From: Acidimicrobiia bacterium
Lineage (GTDB): Bacteria > Actinomycetota > Acidimicrobiia > Spongiisociales > ZC4RG35
Length of the DNA stretch: 64,000 nucleotides
Assembly (NCBI GenBank): GCA_028285585.1
Contig: JANQOU010000003.1
Location: forward strand, 1 to 64,000
Direction: 5' to 3'
Shown: positions 36,794 through 44,980 of the stretch, piece after piece
Numbering within the stretch: the first letter of the stretch is position 1
Layout of the letters: the number at the start of each line of letters is the position of its first letter
Made by a program: the position numbers and the translations under genes
Notes under the pieces: generated by a model
The model's database searches: none
Seen by the model: only the letters and a program-made list of their open reading frames with translations
Told to the model about the DNA's origin: nothing

Positions 36794-37030
36794 ACGCGAG
36801 TCAACGAGCCGGGAGAGCGCAGACACTGTCTCGAAGTTCTCAATGACGATGTCTTCCGGGTCGACGCTGATCTTGAACTCTTCTTCGATGAAGGCCACCA
36901 GCATGAAAATGCCGAGCGAATCGATGATCTCGTCCTCGATGAGGTTCGTTTCGTCATCGGGAACAGACTTCCCTTTCAGGAACTCCTTGCCGATGTGCTC
37001 ACGAATGATGTCTGAGTTCTGCCTGGACAC
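36770..37030 (-). CDS. Acyl/peptidyl carrier protein
   Basis: An 86-residue acidic four-helix carrier. The phosphopantetheine serine is Ser38 in IIDSLGIFMLV (the DSL motif), and the rest (FKISVDPEDIVIENFETVSALSRLV) fits the family. It sits on the strand opposite the adenylation gene and overlaps its 3' end by 24 bases. It is the last gene of the minus-strand run GT4, sulfotransferase, sulfotransferase, ACP. It is the natural partner of the adenylation protein, the dehydrogenase and AcpS next to it. Confidence 0.9.
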   Translation of the reverse strand: MSRQNSDIIREHIGKEFLKGKSVPDDETNLIEDEIIDSLGIFMLVAFIEEEFKISVDPEDIVIENFETVSALSRLVDSRLDADKTK

Positions 37031-37081
37031 GGTGGGTGAGAATAGCTCTCGTTGGCCACTTGCAAACCCCCGAGGTGAAGA

Positions 37082-37912
37082 TCATCTGTCTGATGGCTCG
37101 TACCCGAGGGCTTCCATCTCTGCGGCCGTCACCTGCTCGATCAGGTCGAGGTTGCCGCTGCTGAAGAAGTCGGCGGCGGCCACGTCTCGATTGCGCCCGG
37201 CCGGCTGGAACTGGTAGTCGAGCCTGAGGTCGGCGGTTGGCAGCGGCTTGAGACCGACGGCCTCGGCTACCCGACCGATCTCGCCTGCCTTGTCCTCGAG
37301 GAAGTCCTCATATCTGCACAGGTGCAGGCGCGAAGCGTCTTCGAGGTACTTCCGAGCCACGTATGACCATCGCCGGGCCAATGCCTCTACTGGGCTCGAG
37401 CTCTCCAAGCCCATCCAGTTACCGTCGAGAATCCGTTGCCAGGCCGGCGAAAGGCCGGACCACACGTCGGGATCGAGCCTGCTCGTGTCGCCGGAAAGGG
37501 ACAGCCGGTCGAGGATGCTACGGATGTTGTCCCGTGGGTCGCGAATCACGAAGACGTACCGAGCCTCGGGGAGGCAGCTTCTGATCTCTGGGTAGACCAG
37601 TGTCAGGTTCGGGTGTTTGACGATATCCCGAGAGAAGCTGCGGCGGTGTCTCCTGACGAAACTGCACACGGGGAGGGAGCCCGTGACCACCGAGATCAGG
37701 TCTTGGCGCCGGATCTCGGTGTAGATGTCGAGAGTCGAAGTCGAGCCCGTGAACTCGGCGAGCAGCCCGGCTATCGCACTGGTTCCTGACTTCTGATTCC
37801 CGAGAACGACGACCGGGACTCGATTTGACCACCCCACCATATCGGCCAGGTCGTCCATGAGGTGGCGAGCTTTGCGCTTCGCCTCGACGCCTGTCGCGGA
37901 GACTTTCTTCAT
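37082..37912 (-). CDS. Sulfotransferase (PAPS-dependent)
   Basis: 276 residues. The 5'-phosphosulfate-binding loop is VVLGNQKSGTSAIAGLL and the 3'-phosphate site RYVFVIRDPRDNIRSIL. LCRYEDFLEDKAGEIGRVAE is the usual C-terminal helix region. The ATG overlaps the stop of the upstream sulfotransferase (ATGA), so the two are translated together. Proteins of this kind sulfate glycans or small molecules; with two more in the locus, polysaccharide sulfation is the best guess. Confidence 0.87.
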   Translation of the reverse strand: MKKVSATGVEAKRKARHLMDDLADMVGWSNRVPVVVLGNQKSGTSAIAGLLAEFTGSTSTLDIYTEIRRQDLISVVTGSLPVCSFVRRHRRSFSRDIVKHPNLTLVYPEIRSCLPEARYVFVIRDPRDNIRSILDRLSLSGDTSRLDPDVWSGLSPAWQRILDGNWMGLESSSPVEALARRWSYVARKYLEDASRLHLCRYEDFLEDKAGEIGRVAEAVGLKPLPTADLRLDYQFQPAGRNRDVAAADFFSSGNLDLIEQVTAAEMEALGYEPSDR

Positions 37913-38925
37913 GTCGGGCCTCCTGGCACCTCGTAGCCAAGACTCTCGAGAGTTGTCAAGAATCGTGAATCCAAGGACTGCAGGTCGTCGCTAGAAAGAG
38001 ATCTTCGGCCTTCTCCGACGCGACTTTCCGAGATGGCCTCACTGACCCGATCGTGGTGCTGGTGGGTCTCGGCGTCCCCGAGACCCTCAGTTCCTCCTCG
38101 GAGCATTGCCGGTTCGTAGGAGATAGCGAGAAAGCTGCAGAGAGCCTCAACGGTCTCCTCGGGTTTGGTGACCAGTGCCTCGTAGCGAACCTCATGGCAG
38201 CTTCTAGGGTTGCGAGCGGCAAAGCTCGCCACTGACTCGACTGCTGTGTGCCACCGTGTCGAGGCTTCTGCAACAGTGTCCAACAACCCGGAGGAGATGT
38301 AGGAGTGGACGACATCGACGCCATCGCGCACGATGTGGATGTATTTTGCTCCTGGGAAGACGCGATGAATTCGTTCGACGTTGTATGCGTTCAGAGGGGT
38401 CTTGTCCCCCCATCTAGTGGCGGGAACCCCGGTTTCTGAAGCATGAAACCGGTAGATGGCGTCGAGAATCGCAGCGAGGTTGCGTTTGGGCCGCGGCCAT
38501 TGCGCGATCTCGTTGTAGAGCGGCCTCAGTGTGATCCCAAAGGTCTCGAAGCCAGACCTGTACTCGAACGTCGAGAGGACGAGCTGAGTGAGGATGGGCC
38601 ACGGTTGGTGTGAGTTGCGCTCGTAGAGCTTGATGACCCGACCCAAGACGTAAGTCTCCGGTGGTATGTGCACGCCCGGCGAATTGTTGAGGATTCGGCG
38701 GAGCAGTGTGTTTCCCGACCGACCGGAGCCCACGATGAAGAAGGGTTCTGACCCGACCGTTCCGGAGAGCCTGTGGCCTCGATGGGTCAGCCCTCCGAAG
38801 GTTCGCACCAGCTTGGAGCTGATGGAGTCGAAAATCGGGTTTTCGCGGACCAGCTGGTGCGAGATCCGTCCTGCGAAGGAACGAGTGCTGCCCGGCTGAG
38901 GCGTGGATTTGGGCCGGTTGATCAA
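37909..38925 (-). CDS. Sulfotransferase (PAPS-dependent)
   Basis: 338 residues from TTG 38925, which overlaps the GT4 stop (TTGA) and has GAGGAGAA at good spacing; the track start lies inside the GT4 gene. The PAPS loop reads FFIVGSGRSGNTLLRRIL and the 3'-phosphate site YIHIVRDGVDVVHSYI. WGDKTPLNAYNVERI is a common element of this subfamily (Sulfotransfer_3-like). The gene lies between a GT4 and a second sulfotransferase, all coupled by 4-base overlaps. Confidence 0.87.
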   Translation of the reverse strand: MINRPKSTPQPGSTRSFAGRISHQLVRENPIFDSISSKLVRTFGGLTHRGHRLSGTVGSEPFFIVGSGRSGNTLLRRILNNSPGVHIPPETYVLGRVIKLYERNSHQPWPILTQLVLSTFEYRSGFETFGITLRPLYNEIAQWPRPKRNLAAILDAIYRFHASETGVPATRWGDKTPLNAYNVERIHRVFPGAKYIHIVRDGVDVVHSYISSGLLDTVAEASTRWHTAVESVASFAARNPRSCHEVRYEALVTKPEETVEALCSFLAISYEPAMLRGGTEGLGDAETHQHHDRVSEAISESRVGEGRRSLSSDDLQSLDSRFLTTLESLGYEVPGGPT

Positions 38926-40076
38926 CGGCTTCTCCTCACGGTTCGGGCGTAGATGGCTTCGACGTCGGCTGCAACACCTTGGAACGACCAAAGGGATCTG
39001 GCTGATCGGGCGATCTGCCTGCGATCGTCGTGGGTGTGCGCTTGATCCAACACGTCCAGCACCCCGGACGCGATCAGGTTGGGGTCGTCACCCACCACCG
39101 TCATGTGTGGGTTGGGGTGATCACCCACCACGCCACCGCAGTTTGTTGTGACAACTGGGAGGCCGGCAAGCTGCGCTTCGACGATCGAGACCCCAAAAGT
39201 CTCCGCCTCGGAGGTGTGCACGTACACATGGGATTCGGCCATGATCTTGGCCAGCTCAGATCTACTGAGTTTGCCCATGAAGCTCACATGGTCGGCCAAT
39301 CCCGTTTGCTCCGCCGTCTTCTTCAGATCTTCGGCTTGGCTGCCTTCGCCAATGACCACAAGGGTCGCCGTCGGCTTGACCTGGGCGACGCCGGCGAACG
39401 CCTCGAGGAGCAGCCCGACCCGCTTACGAGGGATCAGTGAGCCGACGTTGACAAGTTGCGGCTGGTCTGTCTGATCGGGTGACGGAGCGAACTCGGCACC
39501 ATCGACCGGATTGCCCACCACGATGAGATCTTCACCCAATCCGAGGTGCTCCATTCCTTGTCTCAGGTCTTCGCTGACCACGATGACCGCCTCCGCTCGG
39601 CGGATGACCTTCACCAGGTTTCTAACCCATGCCGGAGTGCGAGAACCAGCCTTCCAGACTGCATTGCTCGTGTGCTCGGTGTGGATGTAGGGGAGCCCCA
39701 GCCTCCGAGCCGCTGCCGGTACTCCGCCGGAGGCAGCGGCGAAGTGAGAGTGGATCACGTTCGGGTCTCCTTTGTTCTCCTTTATCCATCGGGAGGCTCG
39801 CATGATCGCTTGGGTCTGGAACATGTGGTTGATCGGGGCGAACACACGGCCAGGGCGCAGCTTGCGGCTTGGGGCTATGACCACCGTGAGGCCGTCGGAG
39901 TCGTCGGTGTAGAGACGTCGACCGATCACCGGCAGATCATCCATGCCGGGCACGCGATCCGTCCGCACCCCGATCACATGGGCAAAGGATGAGACAGCCT
40001 TTGCCCAATCGGTGATGAATGTTCGTGAGCCGACTCCCATCATCATGCAGATGACTGAAGTGTCGTTCGTGGTCAT
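38922..40076 (-). CDS. GT4-family glycosyltransferase
   Basis: 384 residues from ATG 40076, eight codons inside the track ORF. The N-terminal domain has VIHSHFAAASGGVPAAA and YIHTEHTSN; the donor domain shows VGNPVDGAEF, VNVGSLIPRKRVG, VVIGEGSQAEDL and TSEAETFGVSIVEAQLAG with the paired glutamates. It is the first gene of a four-gene minus-strand operon with two sulfotransferases and an ACP. The sugar it adds may be the one that is sulfated. Confidence 0.9.
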   Translation of the reverse strand: MTTNDTSVICMMMGVGSRTFITDWAKAVSSFAHVIGVRTDRVPGMDDLPVIGRRLYTDDSDGLTVVIAPSRKLRPGRVFAPINHMFQTQAIMRASRWIKENKGDPNVIHSHFAAASGGVPAAARRLGLPYIHTEHTSNAVWKAGSRTPAWVRNLVKVIRRAEAVIVVSEDLRQGMEHLGLGEDLIVVGNPVDGAEFAPSPDQTDQPQLVNVGSLIPRKRVGLLLEAFAGVAQVKPTATLVVIGEGSQAEDLKKTAEQTGLADHVSFMGKLSRSELAKIMAESHVYVHTSEAETFGVSIVEAQLAGLPVVTTNCGGVVGDHPNPHMTVVGDDPNLIASGVLDVLDQAHTHDDRRQIARSARSLWSFQGVAADVEAIYARTVRRSR

Positions 40077-40148
40077 TGTTGAAGTCCGCCCCAAAAGCAC
40101 AGTTTACGGCGAGGCATTGCTCCTGCCTCTAGTCCGATCGAACCGATC

Positions 40149-40178
40149 GTCACTCTCAGTATCGGTCACTCTTAGTGA
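40149..40178. promoter_or_regulatory. Operator-like direct and inverted repeats in divergent spacer
   Basis: GTCACTCT[C/T]AGT occurs twice, at 40149-40160 and 40165-40176, spaced 16 bases start to start. The second copy sits in the palindrome TCACT-CTT-AGTGA (40166-40178). TTGACT follows at 40182, a -35-like hexamer. The spacer (40077-40245) separates the divergent GT4 operon and the three-gene 40246-42484 module. A regulator binding here could control both. No regulator gene is nearby. Confidence 0.4.
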
Positions 40179-40245
40179 GGGTTGACTAGTTGGGTAACAT
40201 ATGCCGACCCGGAAGGGACGATGTGAGGGCTAACGGAGGATCTGA

Positions 40246-40977
40246 GTGAACAAGGTTGGGGGCAAGAGCCCGATTCGGGTTGTTGTTGTCGGTTCTCCAG
40301 ACGCGAGCGAAGTGCTTCTCGGTTCAACAGGATCGGGCGATGGAGTCTTCCAGAGCCTGTTGACGAGGGAGTATGCCGGGGCGTTCCGGTTGGAGGCAGT
40401 TCACATCCCGATGGGTGATGTGAGTGACTGGCTTGACCACCTGAACGTCGGCAGTTTTGACGTGGATGCACTGGCAGATTGCGATCTGTTGGTGTTCTCC
40501 GTGGCTTCGACTGTGCTTGGTGAAACGGTATCGACTGGTGGCCCAACCAAGGTCATTACCGAGAGTGGCCGGAGCAGGTTGACATCGTCAGAGCTCTTCG
40601 AGGACCGGCTTGGCGAGTTGGTCGTCCGACTGAAGACTCTCACCGATGCCCACATTCTCGTGTTCAATGCCTCCAGCCTCGATCCCACACAACGAGTCTT
40701 TGACTACTCGACGGTGAGCGAGACCGCCCTCGAGCGCATCCGGCGGGCAAACCTCGCTCTAATTCATGTGTCGATGGGCTACGGCATCTCGATAGTTGAC
40801 GTCGACCGCGTCGTCGCCGAGATGGGTGGGAGAGATCATCTCGACGGCCCCCTTCAATACTCGGAGGGTGTGATCGATGCCCTGGCTGAGGAACTGCTGG
40901 TCATCACTAGGGACATTGGTTTCTATGAGGAGCGACCACTTCTCGCTCAGCTCGGCCAGAAGGCAGCGTCCAACTGA
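40246..40977 (+). CDS. Conserved-looking protein of unknown function, paralogue of 41390 gene
   Basis: 243 residues from GTG with ACGGAGGA upstream. I do not recognise a family with certainty. The layout of alternating hydrophobic strands (VVVVGSPDAS, LLVFSVAST, ILVFNASSLD) resembles a flavodoxin-like or SGNH hydrolase fold. The C-terminal third (SIVDVDRVVAEMGGRDHLDGPLQYSEGVIDAL) aligns by eye with the end of the 364-residue protein two genes downstream (SVVDVDRILKEQGVES...), so the two are related. No signal peptide. It is tightly coupled to the lipoyl-like gene (TGATG). Confidence 0.6.
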   Translation: MNKVGGKSPIRVVVVGSPDASEVLLGSTGSGDGVFQSLLTREYAGAFRLEAVHIPMGDVSDWLDHLNVGSFDVDALADCDLLVFSVASTVLGETVSTGGPTKVITESGRSRLTSSELFEDRLGELVVRLKTLTDAHILVFNASSLDPTQRVFDYSTVSETALERIRRANLALIHVSMGYGISIVDVDRVVAEMGGRDHLDGPLQYSEGVIDALAEELLVITRDIGFYEERPLLAQLGQKAASN

Positions 40978-41393
40978 TGGAGCTTGCGCTCGTGCTTCCG
41001 CGAGTGGGTGGTCAGATCGAGGAGTTGACCGTCAAGAAGTGGCATTTGGCACCCGGCCAGGCAGTGGGCTTTGGTGATGACATCGTCGACGTCGAGGCGA
41101 ACTCCGCCCGGCATATGACGAGAGCCGCCCGGTTCGCAGGTCTCGAGTCCGGTGAGCAGGCTTTGACGACACCGGAGTTGGAGGAGCGTGGAGCTCGGGT
41201 CGGCTTTCGGCTGGTTGCCTCCGAATCCGGATATTTGAGGTCACTGACGGCCGAGACGGGTGACAAGGTGAAAGTGGGTGACACCATTGGCATTGTCACG
41301 TCCGCCCCGGACGAGGACTTCGGCATTGAAGGCGCTACGCCGAGCGAGTTCCGGGTAGTTGCCAATCTTCTCGATGGGTCGCGGGAAGCATGA
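40977..41393 (+). CDS. Lipoyl/biotinyl-domain-like protein lacking the attachment lysine
   Basis: 138 residues. The first part (ALVLPRVGGQIEELTVKKWHLAPGQAVGFGDDIVDVEA) matches the start of E2-type lipoyl domains, and LVASESGYLRSLTAETGDKVKVGDTIGIV matches the second half. At the hairpin that normally reads E-T-D-K-A the sequence is E-A-N-S-A, so the lysine that carries lipoate or biotin is missing. A ~35-residue insert (RHMTRAARFAGLESGEQ...) replaces the short turn. It may be a structural adaptor. It is flanked by two related proteins with 1- and 4-base overlaps. Confidence 0.7.
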   Translation: MELALVLPRVGGQIEELTVKKWHLAPGQAVGFGDDIVDVEANSARHMTRAARFAGLESGEQALTTPELEERGARVGFRLVASESGYLRSLTAETGDKVKVGDTIGIVTSAPDEDFGIEGATPSEFRVVANLLDGSREA

Positions 41394-42484
41394 TGAGAAA
41401 GCTCAAAAGCCGGTTCCTCGGAAGTGTTCGCAAGCTCCTAGGTGAGGACTCGGGTTTTGAGCGCCTGCTTCATGACCTAACCAGGCGGATGTCCGCACGG
41501 CGGAAGGCGGGCACCGACACCGTTGTCGAGCAGAAGACTCGTTTGTGGGTTGCGGCTACCAAGGGCAAGAAGAACCGGCGGTTTGGTGGCGGCCAATACA
41601 CGGTGATGTGGTCCGACTCGCTACGAGATCCGCGTCGAACCGGTCTTTATGCGAAAGGCGGATGTGACCTTCCGGCGATCTTTGCCGCGGCTCCCAGACT
41701 TCAATCATCGATAGAAGGGGTCTGCGGTATGTATGTGGAGCCAGGGGGAGTATCCACCTCACGTTCGGACATACTTCTCCAGACGCTCGATATCGATTCG
41801 CCAAAGGCGGCGGCCTATCTTGTCGAAGAGCTTGCGCTTCCGACCCAGTACTTCGAGCCAAACCTCTTCCAGCCGCGTTTTACCATCCCGGGCTACGGAG
41901 CCCTCGGCGAATTCGAGAAGTCGGCTGTGGTGCTCTCGATCGGGGCCGATGTAGTGCGAACCGCTTATCGGCACCGCGAATCCGGACTGCTCGTCGACCC
42001 GGGAGGGTGGTGGCTGAACCAGGACATGGCATACGTGCTCGCCAACTTGGAGAAGGTCAACTGGTTCAAAGAGAACTTCGAGGATGTTGGGAAGGTGACG
42101 ATCGGTGAGTTTGGTGAGAACTTTGCGAAGATCATCCGCCTCCTGCAAGAGGATGTGACTCCGAACATCGCGGTGCTCAACCTGTTGGAAGTCGAGCCGG
42201 GTGATTCGACGCACACATATCAGCTTGTCAAAAGCCCGGCCATGGAGAGGCGGCGCACATTCAACTTGGCGCTTATGGAGATGTCTCGGGAGTTGCAATT
42301 CTCGGTGGTCGATGTGGATCGGATACTCAAAGAACAAGGAGTGGAGAGTCAGGTCGACTTCGCTCACTACACCCATGAGGCTTTTCAGCCACTGGCTCGC
42401 GAGATCAGCGCCGTTCTGGGTGAGATGGGCATCTTCCGAACCGGTTCGGAGTCGTCCTCCCCCGTGCGTGCGACAACCGGCTGA
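41390..42484 (+). CDS. Unknown protein, candidate SGNH-like fold, paralogue of 40246 gene
   Basis: 364 residues. A basic N-terminus (KLKSRFLGSVRKLL) is followed by ~100 residues I cannot place and then a domain resembling the 243-residue protein two genes upstream. Shared blocks are NIAVLNLLEVEPGD versus HILVFNASSLDPTQ, and FSVVDVDRILKEQGVESQ versus ISIVDVDRVVAEMGGRDH. The late D-F-A-H-Y-T-H segment could supply the Asp-His pair of an SGNH hydrolase, but no GDS motif is obvious. No signal peptide. It ends the three-gene module immediately before the housekeeping block. Confidence 0.6.
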   Translation: MMRKLKSRFLGSVRKLLGEDSGFERLLHDLTRRMSARRKAGTDTVVEQKTRLWVAATKGKKNRRFGGGQYTVMWSDSLRDPRRTGLYAKGGCDLPAIFAAAPRLQSSIEGVCGMYVEPGGVSTSRSDILLQTLDIDSPKAAAYLVEELALPTQYFEPNLFQPRFTIPGYGALGEFEKSAVVLSIGADVVRTAYRHRESGLLVDPGGWWLNQDMAYVLANLEKVNWFKENFEDVGKVTIGEFGENFAKIIRLLQEDVTPNIAVLNLLEVEPGDSTHTYQLVKSPAMERRRTFNLALMEMSRELQFSVVDVDRILKEQGVESQVDFAHYTHEAFQPLAREISAVLGEMGIFRTGSESSSPVRATTG

Positions 42485-42536
42485 GGCTCTGGAGCTTCCT
42501 GTCAATCCGCGGAGCGGGAGCGCTTAACCTCGCAGT

Positions 42537-43904
42537 GTGAAACCCATCGTCACCGGCGAGGAGTACCGCCGCATCGACAAGGCCTGGGAGGGTGATCTCA
42601 TCCAGGCCATGGACAAAGCTGGACATGCAGTGGCGTTGGCTGCGTCCAGGGCTGGTGCCGGTTACGGCTCCCGGGTGGCGGTCCTGGCCGGGCCCGGCAA
42701 CAACGGCGGTGACGGCTACGTGGCCGCTCGCTATCTCAAAGACCGCGGGGCCGACGTCGTCGTTCATGCTTTGGGTTCCCCGAAGACGGCTGAGTCGGTG
42801 GACGCCGCACACAAGGTGCGACGGTCGGGAGTGCGGGTCGTGGAGCTCGGGCCACCGACGGCGGCCGACGTTGTGATAGATGCGCTGTTCGGGGGAGGAG
42901 TGCGCGGACAGCTTCCCGCCGTGGTCCGCGATTGGATGGACGTGGATGTCCCGGTCGTCGCCGTCGATTATCCGACGGGACTGGACCCGGACACGGGTGC
43001 CGTTGCCGACGTCGCTTTCCGAGCGGTTGAGACGGTGACCTTCGGGACGCTGAAGACCGGACACGTTTCCGGAGGTGGTCCGGATCACTGCGGAGAGGTG
43101 ACGGTGGCGGACATTGGCATCAACGGCGGTGAGGCTTCGAGGTTCATCGCCGAAGAGGATGATGCGGTGCGGCCTCCCCGACCGAGAAGAGCGCACAAGT
43201 GGTCGGCAGGGTCGGTCTTGGTGGTCGGCGGCTCCACTGGCATCGTCGGTGCTTCGGTGTTCGCAGGGACGAGTGCGCTCAGGTTCGGCGCGGGGTCGGT
43301 TGTGGTGGCTTCGCCGAGATCCGATCTGGTTCATCAGATGGCTCCGCAGCTCCCGACTTTCAGCCTGGCCGATGCCGCGGAGCGCTTGGACAGGTTTGAT
43401 GTTGTGGTCGCAGGCCCGGGCCTCGCCGCAGAGGATGCGGATGCGGCGACACTACTGCTGGAGAAAGCCGGGCGTGTTGTCCTCGACGCTGGGGGATTGG
43501 AACCGGGCCCGCTCGAAGCCGCCAAATCGGGAGCGGCCGAGGTCGTGATCACCCCGCACGATGGTGAGTTCAAGCGTGTGGCCGGGATAGGCGCAGGGTC
43601 CTATTCGATTCGAGCTTTCGCCACGCGCCACGGGATCACGGTCTTGCGCAAAGGGAGCCCGACGATGGTCACCGATGGCTGCCCGCCCATCTTGGTGCAG
43701 ACCGGCGGGCCGGAGTTGGCGAGCATTGGCACAGGGGATGTGCTGGCGGGGATGATCGGCGCGCTTTGGGCAAGAGGCTTGGACGGCAAGACCGCGGCGG
43801 TGTCTGGTGCCTACTGGCACGGAGTGGCCGGTGCGGAGCTGGCACGCACCCAGACCGTTACGGCTCCCGCCTTGGCCGAAGCCATTGCGAGCCACGCATG
43901 GTGA
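42537..43904 (+). CDS. nnr: Bifunctional NAD(P)H-hydrate epimerase/dehydratase
   Basis: 455 residues with two domains. Residues ~1-205 are the NnrE epimerase (YjeF N-terminal) with VAVLAGPGNNGGDGYVAARYL and VIDALFGGG. Residues ~215-455 are the ADP/ATP-dependent dehydratase NnrD with GSVLVVGGSTGIVGA, VITPHDGEF and GTGDVLAGMIGALWA. The protein repairs NADHX and NADPHX. The start is GTG 42537. It opens the conserved block and overlaps alr by seven bases; nnr next to alr and tsaE is common in actinobacteria. Confidence 0.95.
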   Translation: MKPIVTGEEYRRIDKAWEGDLIQAMDKAGHAVALAASRAGAGYGSRVAVLAGPGNNGGDGYVAARYLKDRGADVVVHALGSPKTAESVDAAHKVRRSGVRVVELGPPTAADVVIDALFGGGVRGQLPAVVRDWMDVDVPVVAVDYPTGLDPDTGAVADVAFRAVETVTFGTLKTGHVSGGGPDHCGEVTVADIGINGGEASRFIAEEDDAVRPPRPRRAHKWSAGSVLVVGGSTGIVGASVFAGTSALRFGAGSVVVASPRSDLVHQMAPQLPTFSLADAAERLDRFDVVVAGPGLAAEDADAATLLLEKAGRVVLDAGGLEPGPLEAAKSGAAEVVITPHDGEFKRVAGIGAGSYSIRAFATRHGITVLRKGSPTMVTDGCPPILVQTGGPELASIGTGDVLAGMIGALWARGLDGKTAAVSGAYWHGVAGAELARTQTVTAPALAEAIASHAW

Positions 43905-44980
43905 GGCCGACCCTTGCGCGAATCGACCTGGGAGCGATTCGTCACAATGTGACAGCAATCTCCGAAGTGATAGCTCCAGCTCGGTTTTGCGCGGTGGTCA
44001 AGGCGGATGGCTACGGGCACGGAGATGTCCCAGTCGCCTCCACCGCCTTGGACGCCGGCGCAGATTCCGTAGCCGTCGCACTTGTCGAAGAGGGTGCCCG
44101 ACTGCGGGAGGCAGGGGTGAGCGCTCCCATCCTTCTTCTCTCGGAGCCCACACCTGACTCCGCCGGCGATGTCGTGAAATGGGACCTCACGCCCACCGTG
44201 TACTCCGAGCCGTTCATAGATGCTTTGGCGGCGACTGGAGCGCCGATGGGAGTCCATCTGAAAGTCGACACGGGGATGCATCGTGTTGGCGCCGATCCGA
44301 GTGTGATCAGCGATTTGGTGGCTCGAGTCAGATCTCGCGACGGGCTTTGGCTCGACGCGATTTGGAGCCACTTCGCCGTGGCCGAAGACGACCCAGAGTT
44401 CACTTTGCGGCAGCTCGATATCCTTCAGACCACCGCCGCAGGTCTGGGTGCCGAAATCACCAGGCATATCGCCAACACCGCCGGTGCGTTGCTGTTTCCC
44501 GAGGCCAGGCTGGACATGTGTCGGGTGGGTCTCGGCCTCTACGGCTTCCATCCCTCTCCCGAGACGCGAGACATCGTCGACCTCAGGCCGGCGATGAGCC
44601 TGGTCACCCATGTGACACATGTCCGTCGCCTCACGGCCGGTGCTCGCCCCTCCTATGGGCGCATCAAACCACTGGAGGCTGACGCGACGGTGGTCACGGT
44701 GCCGGTCGGCTACGCCGACGGGATGACCCGAGCCCTGTCAAAGAACGGCTCTGCCCTGATCAACGGTCGCCGCTACCCGCTGGCCGGGACGGTGACCATG
44801 GATCAGGTGATGGTGACCGTCGGCGACGACGATGTGGCTATCGGGGACGAAGTGGTCCTGTTGGGACGGCAAGGCGACGAGGAGATCACGGCCTACGAGT
44901 GGGCGGAGGAACTGGGCACGATTCCCCACGAGATCGTCTGCTCGAAGGGGCCGAGAGTGCCGAGGCGATACATCTCATGA
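43898..44980 (+). CDS. alr: Alanine racemase
   Basis: 360 residues from ATG 43898; the track ORF adds 44 shadow residues. This fold-type III PLP enzyme makes D-alanine for peptidoglycan. RIDLGAIRHNV and the PLP-lysine motif VVKADGYGHG are intact, followed by VDTGMHRVG, MCRVGLGLYG, PVGYADGMTRAL (with the Tyr base region) and TMDQVMV. Length matches the family. It overlaps nnr (7 bases) and the downstream peptidase gene (ATGA). Confidence 0.96.
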   Translation: MVRPTLARIDLGAIRHNVTAISEVIAPARFCAVVKADGYGHGDVPVASTALDAGADSVAVALVEEGARLREAGVSAPILLLSEPTPDSAGDVVKWDLTPTVYSEPFIDALAATGAPMGVHLKVDTGMHRVGADPSVISDLVARVRSRDGLWLDAIWSHFAVAEDDPEFTLRQLDILQTTAAGLGAEITRHIANTAGALLFPEARLDMCRVGLGLYGFHPSPETRDIVDLRPAMSLVTHVTHVRRLTAGARPSYGRIKPLEADATVVTVPVGYADGMTRALSKNGSALINGRRYPLAGTVTMDQVMVTVGDDDVAIGDEVVLLGRQGDEEITAYEWAEELGTIPHEIVCSKGPRVPRRYIS

